Assembly (NCBI GenBank): GCA_905202595.1
Contig: CAJKSP010000019.1
Span: forward strand, 1-44,883
DNA from: an uncultured Sutterella sp.
Lineage (GTDB): Bacteria; Pseudomonadota; Gammaproteobacteria; Burkholderiales; Burkholderiaceae_F
Length of the DNA stretch: 44,883 bases
Direction of reading: 5' to 3'
Of this stretch, positions 1 to 7,838 are shown in pieces. The notes under the pieces were generated by a model. It had not been told where the DNA came from and did not search any database. It was given only the letters and a program-made list of their open reading frames with translations. How positions within the stretch are numbered: the first letter of the stretch is position 1; every line of letters starts with the position of its first letter. The translations under genes and the position numbers were made by a program.

Positions 1-1064
1 ACGACGCCATGTCGAAGCGCTTTCATCGCGTGGCGGCGGGCTTTGCGCCTGTGCATGAGGCTTATTCGATCGACGAAGCCTTCCTGGATCTGACCGGCAT
101 GGACGTCGACGCCGCCGCGCTCGGCGCGAAGCTTCGCGCGCGCATGCTGAAGTGGCTTGGGCTGCCCGTCTGCGTCGGCATCGGACCCACGAAGACGCTC
201 GCCAAGCTCTGCGATCACTGGGCCAAGCACTGCCCCGCATGCGGCGGCGTCGTGAATTGGCTGGATCTTTCTGCGGCGCACCGCGAGACGGCGCTTGCGG
301 CGACGCCCGCTGAAGAGATCTGGGGCATCGGACGGCGGACGGCCGCGAAGCTTCGGGCCATGGACATCGATTCGGCGCTGGCATTCTCTCGGATGGATGC
401 GGCCTATGTGCGGCGGCGCTTCGGCGTGACGCTTGAGCGGACGCTTCGCGAGATCAGCGGCGTCGCCTGCTTCAGCGTGGAGGAAAAAGCGGTCTTCCGG
501 CAGCAGATCCTGCGCTCAAGAAGCTTTCCGGCGGCAACGGCCGACAAGAAGGCCGTCTGCGCCGCCGTTGCGTTTCACATGACGGAAGCGGCGAGGATAT
601 TGCGCCGGCAGCGAAGCGCCGCACGAACGGTAGGCGTCTTTTTCTTTACGGATCCTTTCTGCCCGGAGGCGCCGCAGCACAGCGCATCGCCTTCCGTCAC
701 CCTGCCGCTGCCCACGGCCGACACGCTGCGCTTGGCTGACGCCGCCTGCTCGCTGGTCGACGAGGCCTGGCGTCCGGGCTTCGCCTACAAGAAGGCCGGG
801 GTCGTGCTGTCGGATCTCTCTGCAGAGGGCGAGCTTGTCGAGGGAGAATCTCTTTTTGACGCCCTTGCGCCCGAAGCACTTGCGCATGCAGAGGCCCGCC
901 GCCGCCTGATGGCCTGCCTCGATGAGCTGACGCGCCGCTTCGGCAGGAACATCTGGCAGCTCGCGCAGTCGCTCGCCTCAGAAGACTGGCAGATGCGCCG
1001 CGACAGCCTTACGCCGGCTTATCTCACCAATTGGGCGGACATCCCGAAGCTCAGCGCTTCGTGA
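1..1064 (+). CDS. umuC: Y-family DNA polymerase, UmuC type (5' truncated)
   Basis: This is the C-terminal part of a translesion polymerase (DNA polymerase V catalytic subunit family), which copies damaged DNA during the SOS response. The reading frame is open to the left edge, so the first ATG (position 9) is internal and the palm N-terminus lies outside the window. Visible family signatures are YSIDEAFLDL (catalytic acidic residues of the palm, about residue 19 from the ATG), the VGIGPTKTLAKL finger motif, helix-hairpin-helix-like WGIGRRTAAKL, and a C-terminal tail WQMRRDSLTPAYLTNW typical of UmuC and not of DinB. No umuD is visible because the upstream side is missing. It is followed by a strong hairpin and a convergent gene. 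Confidence 0.93.
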   Translation, partial: DAMSKRFHRVAAGFAPVHEAYSIDEAFLDLTGMDVDAAALGAKLRARMLKWLGLPVCVGIGPTKTLAKLCDHWAKHCPACGGVVNWLDLSAAHRETALAATPAEEIWGIGRRTAAKLRAMDIDSALAFSRMDAAYVRRRFGVTLERTLREISGVACFSVEEKAVFRQQILRSRSFPAATADKKAVCAAVAFHMTEAARILRRQRSAARTVGVFFFTDPFCPEAPQHSASPSVTLPLPTADTLRLADAACSLVDEAWRPGFAYKKAGVVLSDLSAEGELVEGESLFDALAPEALAHAEARRRLMACLDELTRRFGRNIWQLAQSLASEDWQMRRDSLTPAYLTNWADIPKLSAS

Positions 1065-1076
1065 CAGCTTATTGGA

Positions 1077-1116
1077 GCGCTCAGGGCCGCCGGCGTCTGC
1101 CGACGGCCCTGAGCGC
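1077..1116. terminator. 13-bp perfect hairpin between convergent genes
   Basis: A perfect 13-bp inverted repeat (1077-1089 with 1104-1116, core CTCAGGGCCG) encloses a 14-base loop that itself holds a CGGC/GCCG pair. It lies between the stop codons of umuC and the leftward DUF362 gene, so it can act as a bidirectional terminator. There is no long T run on either side, so termination strength is uncertain. Confidence 0.7.
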
Positions 1117-1145
1117 ATCATGTCTGCGAGCGGCGCAATGGACGG

Positions 1146-2105
1146 CTAGACGCGCACGAGCTCGTACTCGCCTGTGCCGAGGCCGATCTCCTTCATAGCG
1201 GAGAGCTGGCGCAGCCCTTTGCGGGACTCGATGCGCTCGACCATCGGCGCCTTCACGTCGTCAGGGAGCGCGTAGATCATGTCGATTGACGCCTGATCGA
1301 TGGCCACGAGGTCGGTCGAGGCCAGAATGCCGAGATTGGGCAGCGTGACGGGCGCTGCGGCCGTGCCCTCGCAGTCGCAGGAAACAGACATGTTGCGCAG
1401 GACGTTGATGTAGACAATGCGGCTGCCGAAATGGTCGGCAATGGCTTTTCCGCCGTCCGCCATGCGCTCCATAAAGGGCTCGCCGCCAGGCCAGCTGCCG
1501 TCTGCAGGACGGGCGTGCAGCTGCTGCTTGCCGATCTGCCCGGAGGCGCAGCCGATGGAGATGTTCTTGAGCGAACCGCCATAGCCGCCCACGGCATGTC
1601 CTTTGAAGTGGGTGAGAACGAGCATGCTGTCGTAGTTGAGCAGATGCTTGCCGACGTTGAGCGCCTTCAAATGGAGTCCGCCCTTGATCGGCAGCACGGC
1701 GTCTCCCTCTTCATCCATGATGTCGACGGGACTGAAGGTCCAGCCGTTTGTCTTCAGCACTTCGCGGTGGCCGGCAGTCGTCTGACGAGGACTCGCGTAG
1801 AGGACGTTGCATTCGACGATCGTGCTTTGGGGCACATGCGGCAGCAGCGCCTTCACCCAGTCGCGCGGGATGATGTTGGGCCCGTTGGGCTCGCCGGTAT
1901 GAAGCTTGACGGCGATGCGGCCGCTGAGGCTGCCTCTGACGAGGCCGTACATCTTGATGAGGGCTTCGGCGGAGAGCTCCGGCGTGAAATAGACCTTGGC
2001 CTTGCCGGCAGAGGCGGCCGCCGCTGCCGGACCGGCAAAGCCTGCTGCGGCGACTGCTGCCGCAGCAGCGCCTGCACTCTGAAGAAATTTGCGTCTCGTG
2101 GTCAT
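1146..2105 (-). CDS. Tat-exported DUF362 domain protein
   Basis: A 319-residue protein of the DUF362 family, whose biochemical role is poorly defined. The start at 2105 is chosen because a good ribosome binding site (GCAGGAGG) precedes it and because the protein then begins with a twin-arginine signal (MTTRRKFLQSAG followed by an Ala-rich hydrophobic stretch); a longer frame to 2204 adds a non-signal-like extension. Family marks include THFKGHAVGGYGGSLKNISIGC in the middle and CDCEG followed by NLGILASTDLVAIDQAS near the C-terminus. It is probably periplasmic. It stands alone, convergent with umuC and divergent from nrdA. Confidence 0.88.
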   Translation of the reverse strand: MTTRRKFLQSAGAAAAAVAAAGFAGPAAAAASAGKAKVYFTPELSAEALIKMYGLVRGSLSGRIAVKLHTGEPNGPNIIPRDWVKALLPHVPQSTIVECNVLYASPRQTTAGHREVLKTNGWTFSPVDIMDEEGDAVLPIKGGLHLKALNVGKHLLNYDSMLVLTHFKGHAVGGYGGSLKNISIGCASGQIGKQQLHARPADGSWPGGEPFMERMADGGKAIADHFGSRIVYINVLRNMSVSCDCEGTAAAPVTLPNLGILASTDLVAIDQASIDMIYALPDDVKAPMVERIESRKGLRQLSAMKEIGLGTGEYELVRV

Positions 2106-2240
2106 CGCTGCACCTCCTGCAATGAGTTGGCTTCGGAGCGGATGCTGCGCCGCCGCTCTCAAGCAGGGAGCGGCGCGTTCTGCAAGTCCCGGCTCTGCAT
2201 TCATCCTAGGCTGACGCCTTGGGAGAAAAAGGCTTTCTGC

Positions 2241-2260
2241 GATCAGAAAATAGTCTGATC
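2241..2260. promoter_or_regulatory. 7-bp inverted repeat, possible operator
   Basis: GATCAGA (2241-2247) and TCTGATC (2254-2260) form a perfect inverted repeat with a 6-base AT-rich spacer. It lies about 135 bases upstream of the DUF362 start. No T run follows, so an operator is more likely than a terminator; the binding protein is unknown. Confidence 0.3.
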
Positions 2261-2363
2261 CTGCTTGGCTGCTTTCGCCGGCGTTCAGAGCATCGGATCG
2301 AAAATCGAAAGAGAGGACAGGATGAGCAAGGGGAAAAGCTCTTGAGGCAATAAAAAATCTAAA

Positions 2364-2392
2364 TTGCCCTTGTGTCAGGCATAACGTATGAT
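2364..2392 (+). promoter_or_regulatory. Candidate sigma70 promoter of nrdAB
   Basis: TTGCCC (2364-2369) and TATGAT (2387-2392) are separated by exactly 17 bases and lie in an AT-rich stretch upstream of nrdA. Transcription would begin near 2399, giving a leader of about 100 bases. This is a motif match only. Confidence 0.5.
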
Positions 2393-2414
2393 TGAGGGCT
2401 TCCGCTGCTTCGGC

Positions 2415-2462
2415 CTACCAAACCTAGCGTTTGAGCTACACCAAAAGCACTATAGGTAGGAT
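2415..2462 (+). promoter_or_regulatory. Candidate tandem NrdR boxes
   Basis: Two 16-base stretches, 2415-2430 and 2447-2462, match the NrdR box consensus (ACACTATATCTAGTGT-like) at about 10 and 11 of 16 positions. Their starts are 32 bp apart, the usual three-helical-turn spacing for NrdR pairs. Placement directly upstream of ribonucleotide reductase genes supports the call, but the individual matches are only moderate. Confidence 0.4.
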
Positions 2463-2500
2463 GCTGGCAGTATATGCACTCAACAAAAGGAGCTTCGGCC

Positions 2501-4282
2501 ATGGCCTTTGAAGTCAAGATGGATCTTGCCCGCGACGCGCTCTTTGACGAGCTGGGGCTCACGCGGCTGCGCGAGAGCTACATGCGGCCGGAAGAGAAAA
2601 GTCCGCAGGAGCGCCTGGCTTATGTAGCCGGCGCTTTCGCGAGCAATGCGGCGCACGCGCAGCGCATCTACGACTATGCGAGCCGCCATTGGCTGTCGTT
2701 TGCGACGCCGATTCTTTCTTTCGGCCGCTCAAAGAAAGGCCTGCCGATTTCGTGCTTCCTCTCCTACATGGACGACAGCGCCGAGGGCCTCGTCGATACG
2801 CTCTCGGAAGTGAACTGGCTCTCCATGCTCGGCGGCGGCGTCGGCATTCACGTCGGCATCCGCAGCGCAGACGAAAAGAGCGTCGGCGTCATGCCGCACC
2901 TGAAGGTCTACGACGCGGCGTGTCTCGCGTACCGCCAGGGCTCGACGCGCCGCGGCTCCTACGCGGCGTTCCTGCCGGCGAGCCATCCCGACATCATCCC
3001 CTTCGTTGAGATGCGCAAGCCCACCGGCGACCAGAATCTCAAGGCGCTCAATCTGCATCACGGCGTCTGCATTCCCGACGCCTTCATGGAGAAGATCGAG
3101 GCGTCGATGCGCGATGCCGAGGCCGACGACAGCTGGCCGCTCGTGGATCCGGCCTCGGGCGAGGTGAAGGAGATCATTTCGGCGCGCGCGCTCTGGCAGC
3201 GCATTCTCGACATGCGCATGCAGACGGGCGAACCGTATCTCGTCTTCATCGACGAGGCGAACCGCCGCCTGCCGAGCTGGCTTAAGGACAAGGGCCTCAA
3301 GATCAACGGCTCGAATCTCTGCACGGAGATCTTCCTGTCGACTTCCAAGGACCGCACGGCCGTGTGCTGCCTCTCGTCGCTCAATTTGGAGTATTTCGAC
3401 GATTGGAAGGACGACAGGCAGTTCATTCCTGACGTGATGGAGTTCCTCGACAACGTGCTGCAGTACTTCATCGATCATGCGCCTGACACAGTGCGGCGCG
3501 CGAAGTACTCGGCCATGCGCGAGCGCTCGATCGGCGTGGGGGCGCTCGGCCTGCATGCGTACTTCCAGAAAAACGGCATTGCGCTTGAATCGGTCGTCGC
3601 CAAGGTAAAGAACCGCGCGATCTTCTCGCACATCCGCTCGGAATGCGAGCGGGGCGACCGGCTCCTCTTTGAGGCCCGCGGCGCCTGCCCCGATGCGGCC
3701 GACGCGGGCGTCGAGCGCCGCTTCTCGCATTGGAACGCCGTGGCGCCCAATGCCACGTCCTCCCTCATCATGGGCGGCACGAGTCCGTCGATCGAGCCCT
3801 ACCGAGCCAACATCTTCCGGCAGGACACGATTTCGGGCGCCTACATTGTGAAGAACCGCTTCCTCGCGAAGGCGCTGGCCAAGCTCGGGCTCGATACGGA
3901 CGAGGTCTGGGCGGACATCATTGCGCACGACGGCTCGATTGCGCACCGCGAGGACATTCCGGAAGCGACGCGCTGCGTCTTCCGGACGGCGACTGAGATC
4001 GATCAGCGCTGGCTCATCGAGCTCGCAGGCGACCGGCAGCCCTTCATCGATCAGGGCCAGAGCCTCAATCTCTTCTTCCCGCCCGACGTGTCTATTCCGT
4101 ACCTGCACGCCTGCCACTTCATGGCGTGGAAGAAGGGCCTCAAGTCGCTCTACTACTGCCGCTCGGACAAGCTTCGCAAGGCCGACCGCGTGGGCGTCGC
4201 CGCAGTGCGCCGCCGCATTGAGGACGAGATCGACATGAAGGCCGTGGCCGACGATTCAGGCTGCCTCGCCTGCGAGGGCTGA
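2501..4282 (+). CDS. nrdA: Class I ribonucleotide reductase, large (alpha) subunit, without ATP cone
   Basis: Catalytic subunit that reduces ribonucleotides to deoxyribonucleotides, working with NrdB. The start at 2501 follows AAGGAG at 2487-2492; an upstream ATG at 2474 lacks such a site. The 593-residue product carries the finger-loop NLCTEI (N272, C274, E276), redox cysteines C85 (SCFLSYM) and C289/C290 (VCCLSSLN), the paired radical-transfer tyrosines Y551-Y552, and a C-terminal CLAC tail (C588, C591) for thioredoxin or glutaredoxin. It is about 170 residues shorter than Escherichia coli NrdA because the N-terminal ATP-cone is missing, so dATP feedback at an activity site is not expected. 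It lies 38 bases upstream of nrdB in an apparent operon. Confidence 0.95.
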   Translation: MAFEVKMDLARDALFDELGLTRLRESYMRPEEKSPQERLAYVAGAFASNAAHAQRIYDYASRHWLSFATPILSFGRSKKGLPISCFLSYMDDSAEGLVDTLSEVNWLSMLGGGVGIHVGIRSADEKSVGVMPHLKVYDAACLAYRQGSTRRGSYAAFLPASHPDIIPFVEMRKPTGDQNLKALNLHHGVCIPDAFMEKIEASMRDAEADDSWPLVDPASGEVKEIISARALWQRILDMRMQTGEPYLVFIDEANRRLPSWLKDKGLKINGSNLCTEIFLSTSKDRTAVCCLSSLNLEYFDDWKDDRQFIPDVMEFLDNVLQYFIDHAPDTVRRAKYSAMRERSIGVGALGLHAYFQKNGIALESVVAKVKNRAIFSHIRSECERGDRLLFEARGACPDAADAGVERRFSHWNAVAPNATSSLIMGGTSPSIEPYRANIFRQDTISGAYIVKNRFLAKALAKLGLDTDEVWADIIAHDGSIAHREDIPEATRCVFRTATEIDQRWLIELAGDRQPFIDQGQSLNLFFPPDVSIPYLHACHFMAWKKGLKSLYYCRSDKLRKADRVGVAAVRRRIEDEIDMKAVADDSGCLACEG

Positions 4283-4320
4283 AGCGCGCCACTCCACTGA
4301 ATTTGACGAAAAGAGATCCT

Positions 4321-5349
4321 ATGACTGCAGAGACGATGAAAGCGCCGGCCGCGCCGGCCTCGGAAGAAGTTCAGACGCACCGCAGGCCGAGCCTCCTCGA
4401 GGGGCGCGACTGCTTCAAGCCCTTTGCCTATCCGTGGGCCTATGAAGCCTTCATGCAGAGCGAGCAGATGCATTGGCTGTGGACCGAAGTGCCGATGATG
4501 GAGGACGTGAAGGACTTCAAGCTCAAGCTCACCGACGACGAGCGCGAATTCCTCACGAAGATTCTGCGCTTCTTCACGCAGGGCGACATCGACGTCTCGG
4601 GCGCCTACGTCAACGTTTACCTCCCGCGCTTCCGCCAGCCTGAAGTGCGCATGATGCTCTCGTCCTTTGCGGCGCGCGAGGCGGTGCACATTGCGGCCTA
4701 TTCGCATTTGATCGAGACGCTCGGCCTGCCGGAGTCGATCTACAACGAGTTCCTGCAGTACGAGGCGATGGCCGCCAAGCACGACTTCGTCGTCAAGGCG
4801 GAGGAAGACACGGCCGACATCGCGGCGCAGATCGCTGCCTTTTCGGCCTTTACTGAAGGCATGCAGCTCTTCAGCTCCTTCGTGATGCTCCTCAACTTCA
4901 CGCGCAACGGCACGATGAAGGGCATGGGGCAGATCATCGCCTGGTCGATTGCGGACGAGACGCTGCATACCGAATCGATGACGAGGATCTTCCGCGAATA
5001 CATTGCCGAGAATCCCTCGCTCTGGACCGATGCGCTCAAGGCGAAGATCTACGGCATTGCGGAGAAGATGACGGCGCTCGAAGACGCCTTCATCGATCTC
5101 GCCTTCGGCATTTCCGACATGAAGCGCCTGACGAAGGGCGAAGTCCGGCAGTACATCCGCTACATCGCCGACCGCCGCCTCATGGGCCTCGGGCTCAAGG
5201 GCATCTTCAAGACGGAGAAGAATCCGCTCCCGTGGGTGGACGCGATGCTGGGCGTGCAGCATACGAACTTCTTTGAGAACCGCGTCGTCGACTACGCCAA
5301 GGGCGCGCTCACGGGCGACTGGTCCGAAGTCTGGGGCAAGGCGTCCTAA
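4321..5349 (+). CDS. nrdB: Class I ribonucleotide reductase, small (beta) subunit
   Basis: Radical-generating subunit with a dimetal centre. Ligand candidates D89, E120, H123, E179, E213 and H216 have exactly the spacing of the Escherichia coli NrdB ligands (D84, E115, H118, E204, E238, H241 for the last three), and Y127 sits four residues after H123 where the radical tyrosine belongs. That argues for a tyrosyl-radical enzyme and against the chlamydial Phe-containing type. ATG at 4321 is preferred over an in-frame TTG at 4303 because an AAGAGA site lies upstream. The 342-residue product has no N-terminal ATP cone. It is followed by a strong terminator. Confidence 0.95.
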   Translation: MTAETMKAPAAPASEEVQTHRRPSLLEGRDCFKPFAYPWAYEAFMQSEQMHWLWTEVPMMEDVKDFKLKLTDDEREFLTKILRFFTQGDIDVSGAYVNVYLPRFRQPEVRMMLSSFAAREAVHIAAYSHLIETLGLPESIYNEFLQYEAMAAKHDFVVKAEEDTADIAAQIAAFSAFTEGMQLFSSFVMLLNFTRNGTMKGMGQIIAWSIADETLHTESMTRIFREYIAENPSLWTDALKAKIYGIAEKMTALEDAFIDLAFGISDMKRLTKGEVRQYIRYIADRRLMGLGLKGIFKTEKNPLPWVDAMLGVQHTNFFENRVVDYAKGALTGDWSEVWGKAS

Positions 5350-5384
5350 GGGCGCCGTCCCGCTCCCTTTTCCGTTAGAGTGCG

Positions 5385-5418
5385 CTGGAGGCGCCGGCAG
5401 ATCTGTCGGCGCCTCCAG
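5385..5418 (+). terminator. Rho-independent terminator after nrdB
   Basis: A 12-bp perfect stem (CTGGAGGCGCCG, 5385-5396, paired with 5407-5418) with a 10-base loop, followed by TCTTATTAATT. It ends the nrdAB transcript just upstream of the P1 peptidase. Confidence 0.8.
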
Positions 5419-5444
5419 TCTTATTAATTCAGGAGAGAAAAGCC

Positions 5445-6539
5445 ATGACAGACGGTGCGGCGCGCAAGCCTCGAGTTCGGGAGCTCGGCATTGAAATCGG
5501 CGTTTTGAAGCCCGGCCGCTTCAATGCCATTACGGACGTCGAGGGCGTGCTGGTCGGCCAGACGACGCTGCACGACGACGCGCTCGGCATGCATACGGGC
5601 GTAACGGCCATCCGGCCTCATGGCGGAAACGTCTTTCAGGACAAGGTGCCGGTAGGGGTCTTCCTCGGCAACGGGTTCGGGAAGATGACGGGCTATCCGC
5701 AGATGAAGGAGCTCGGCACGCTTGAAACGCCGATTGTCCTCACGAATACGCTCTCGGTGGCCGCGGGCCTCGACGGCCTCATCGACTGGACTTTTTCCAT
5801 TCCGGAAAATGCCTCGGTCGAATCCGTGAACGGATTCGTCGGCGAGACGAACGACGGCGGCGTGAACAACATCCGCGCGCGGTTTGTGAAGCCCTGCCAT
5901 GTGACGGAGGCGCTGCGAAAGGCCGCCTCCGGCCCGGTTGAAGAAGGCGCCGTCGGCGCGGGCAGCGGCACGAAGGCTTTCGGATGGAAGGCCGGCATCG
6001 GAACGGCTTCTCGGGTGCTGCCGGCGAGCATGGGCGGCTGGACGGTCGGCGTGCTGGTCCAGGCCAACTTCGGCGGCCTTCTTCGCGTGAAGGGGCTTGA
6101 AGTCGGCCGGGCGCTCGGACGCTACCCCTATGAAAAGGAGCTGGCGTCGGCGGACGGCTCCATCATGATGATCTGCGCGACGGATGCGCCGCTCAATGCG
6201 CGCAATCTCGAGCGTCTGGCCAAGCGCGCCTTCATGGGAATGACCATGACGGGCGGCATCGCCTCCAACGGCTCCGGCGACTTTGCGGCGGCCTTTTCGA
6301 CTGCCAAAAGCCTGCGCATCCGGCATCAAGCGCCGGCGCTCGAGCTCGCAGGCGGGCCGACCGTCGCCAATGACGACATGACGCCGCTTTTCATGGCGGC
6401 GATCGAGGCGACGGAGGAGGCCATTCTCAATTCGCTCTTTGCCGCGCGCTCGATCGACGGCTTCAACGGAAAGCGCTGCGATGCGCTCCCGGTCGACCGC
6501 GTGCTTGAGATGCTCAAGAGCCACAATCTGCTTGTTTGA
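5445..6539 (+). CDS. P1 family (DmpA-like) self-processing peptidase
   Basis: A 364-residue member of the P1 (S58) N-terminal-nucleophile aminopeptidases, which release N-terminal D- or L-amino acids or beta-peptides after cutting themselves into two chains. The motif SNGSGDF places the predicted autocleavage between G276 and nucleophile S277, equivalent to Gly249-Ser250 in DmpA. The N-terminal block NAITDVEGVLVGQTTL and the ETNDGG motif are also family-typical. AGGAGA at 5431-5436 is well placed for the ATG at 5445. No signal peptide is seen, so it is probably cytoplasmic. It appears to be a single-gene unit. Confidence 0.9.
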   Translation: MTDGAARKPRVRELGIEIGVLKPGRFNAITDVEGVLVGQTTLHDDALGMHTGVTAIRPHGGNVFQDKVPVGVFLGNGFGKMTGYPQMKELGTLETPIVLTNTLSVAAGLDGLIDWTFSIPENASVESVNGFVGETNDGGVNNIRARFVKPCHVTEALRKAASGPVEEGAVGAGSGTKAFGWKAGIGTASRVLPASMGGWTVGVLVQANFGGLLRVKGLEVGRALGRYPYEKELASADGSIMMICATDAPLNARNLERLAKRAFMGMTMTGGIASNGSGDFAAAFSTAKSLRIRHQAPALELAGGPTVANDDMTPLFMAAIEATEEAILNSLFAARSIDGFNGKRCDALPVDRVLEMLKSHNLLV

Positions 6540-6646
6540 AGCCGATGGGCTGATGGACAGGCGGCGGCCGCAAAAGCCGATAGGGCGAGCGGTCGACGCG
6601 GATGAACGACCTGTTAGGCAGAACAGGCGCGACTTGATCGGGAAGG

Positions 6647-6674
6647 GGGAGGAGGCGCACAATCGCCGCCTCCT
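6647..6674 (+). terminator. Imperfect hairpin after the peptidase gene
   Basis: GC-rich arms 6647-6657 and 6664-6674 pair with a single mismatch around a 6-base loop and are followed by TCAATTTT. It probably ends the peptidase transcript, and it lies only 12 bases before the next start codon. Confidence 0.45.
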
Positions 6675-6686
6675 TCAATTTTCCGG

Positions 6687-7733
6687 ATGCTTTTCGTCAT
6701 GTCTGCTAGATCTGCCGACGGCTGCGATTCATGTCATTTTGCGCCTCATGCGCTGCGGGGCTGGACGCGGAGGCAGGCGCTTGCCGGGGCGGCGGCGTTC
6801 GGCATGGCTCCTCTTTTCGGCTGCATGAGCGTGCCGCCGATCGACCGCTTTCGGCCGGAAGACCGACGACGAGCGGTGCCGAACCATGACGAGCCGCCGA
6901 AAGGTCCCATTCCGTCAGGCATTCGCGCGCCCCTAGACGCGGACCGCATCGGCACCATTCGGCGCGTCGAAACGCAGGAAAAGGTATGCGCCTTTACGTT
7001 CGACCTCTGCGAGCTTGCCGTCGTGACGACGGGCTACGATGCGCGCTCGATCGGCATTCTTCGGCGAGAGGGGATTCCCGCGTCGCTCTTTCTCGGCGGC
7101 AAATGGATGCGCACGCATGCCGAGCGCACAAAGGAGCTCATGGCTGATCCGCTTTTTGAGATCGGGAATCATGCCTGGGCGCACGGCAATTTCGGCATCA
7201 TGACGAAGGCTCGCATGCTGGAGGAAATCCGCTGGACGGATGCCGAATGGCGGATTCTTCGGCAGGAGGTGCTCGAAGAAGCGAGGCGCGCAGGGCGCCC
7301 TGCGCCGGTTATTCCGGAAGCGCTGCGCTTCTTTCGGCTCCCCTACGGACGCTGCTCGACTGAAGCGCTGAAGCTCCTCGCCGCAGAAGGCTTGGATGTC
7401 GTGCAGTGGACGCTCGGTGCAGACAGCATCGATGAAGGCTCGCCCGCTGCGACCGGACGGCGGATCGCGAAGCGGATTCGGCCGGGCGACATCATGCTTT
7501 TTCACGCCAATCTGGTGCCGAAGCATGATGCGGAGATTCTTCTCGCAGCAGCGGATGCGCTTCGCGAAGAGGGCTTCCGCTTCCTCAAAGTGTCGGATCT
7601 GCTGCGCTGCGGCAGGCCGGTTCGGACCATGGACGGCTACTTCGAGCATCCGGGCGACAACTTGTCGCTCGATGGGCTCTATGGCGTGGACGGCACGGGA
7701 AGGCGGCGCGCGAAACCGAAGACGACGGCATAG
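6687..7733 (+). CDS. Polysaccharide deacetylase family protein, exported
   Basis: A 348-residue protein with a NodB-type carbohydrate esterase fold, which typically removes N-acetyl groups from cell-surface or peptidoglycan sugars. Visible motifs are the metal/catalytic Asp in CAFTFDLCE (about residue 98), the HxxxH metal motif in GNHAWAHGNF (about residue 160), RLPYGR, and PGDIMLFHAN near the C-terminus. A twin-arginine-like segment (TRRQALAGAAAFG) followed by LFGC suggests export and perhaps lipid attachment. Start is uncertain: neither the ATG at 6687 nor the one at 6699 has a clear ribosome binding site. Confidence 0.85.
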   Translation: MLFVMSARSADGCDSCHFAPHALRGWTRRQALAGAAAFGMAPLFGCMSVPPIDRFRPEDRRRAVPNHDEPPKGPIPSGIRAPLDADRIGTIRRVETQEKVCAFTFDLCELAVVTTGYDARSIGILRREGIPASLFLGGKWMRTHAERTKELMADPLFEIGNHAWAHGNFGIMTKARMLEEIRWTDAEWRILRQEVLEEARRAGRPAPVIPEALRFFRLPYGRCSTEALKLLAAEGLDVVQWTLGADSIDEGSPAATGRRIAKRIRPGDIMLFHANLVPKHDAEILLAAADALREEGFRFLKVSDLLRCGRPVRTMDGYFEHPGDNLSLDGLYGVDGTGRRRAKPKTTA

Positions 7734-7742
7734 CGTCTAATT

Positions 7743-7767
7743 GTCAGCCGCTGCCAAGGCGGCTGAC
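7743..7767. terminator. 9-bp hairpin after the deacetylase gene
   Basis: GTCAGCCGC (7743-7751) pairs with GCGGCTGAC (7759-7767) around a 7-base loop, ten bases after the deacetylase stop. There is no T run, so it may stabilise the 3' end and not act as a full intrinsic terminator. Confidence 0.5.
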
Positions 7768-7800
7768 GGAAAGGGGCGGGAAAGGCGCGGCGTCTGAGAA

Positions 7801-7826
7801 AAAGCGAAAACGTCTTTTCAAAGACG
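7801..7826 (-). terminator. Rho-independent terminator of the leftward esterase unit
   Basis: Read on the minus strand, CGTCTTT and AAAGACG (7826-7820 and 7817-7811) form a hairpin followed by TTTTCGCTTTTT. It lies just downstream of the esterase stop codon. Confidence 0.7.
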
Positions 7827-7838
7827 CCGCAAAGCGCG

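Larger units (their letters stand above)
2106..2500. other. Divergent intergenic region between DUF362 gene and nrdA
   Basis: These 395 bases carry no convincing gene. They hold a 7-bp inverted repeat (2241-2260), a good sigma70-like promoter (2364-2392) and a pair of NrdR-box-like sequences 32 bp apart (2415-2462), each listed separately. The stretch 2280-2480 is noticeably more AT-rich than the flanking coding DNA. Confidence 0.6.

Noticed and set aside
1431..2258. 275-codon plus-strand frame opposite the DUF362 gene
   Set aside because: The opposite strand has a Tat signal, a ribosome binding site and family motifs; this frame has none.
2405..2450. tRNA-like stretch on the minus strand (GGTGTAGCTCAA similarity to a D-arm)
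   Set aside because: There is no complementary D-stem partner, no T-arm motif and no acceptor pairing, so it is not a tRNA. The stretch is better explained as the nrdA control region.
2729..4117. 462-codon open frame on the minus strand opposite nrdA
   Set aside because: It is an antisense shadow of a well-conserved nrdA frame, with Arg/His-rich, non-protein-like composition and no ribosome binding site.
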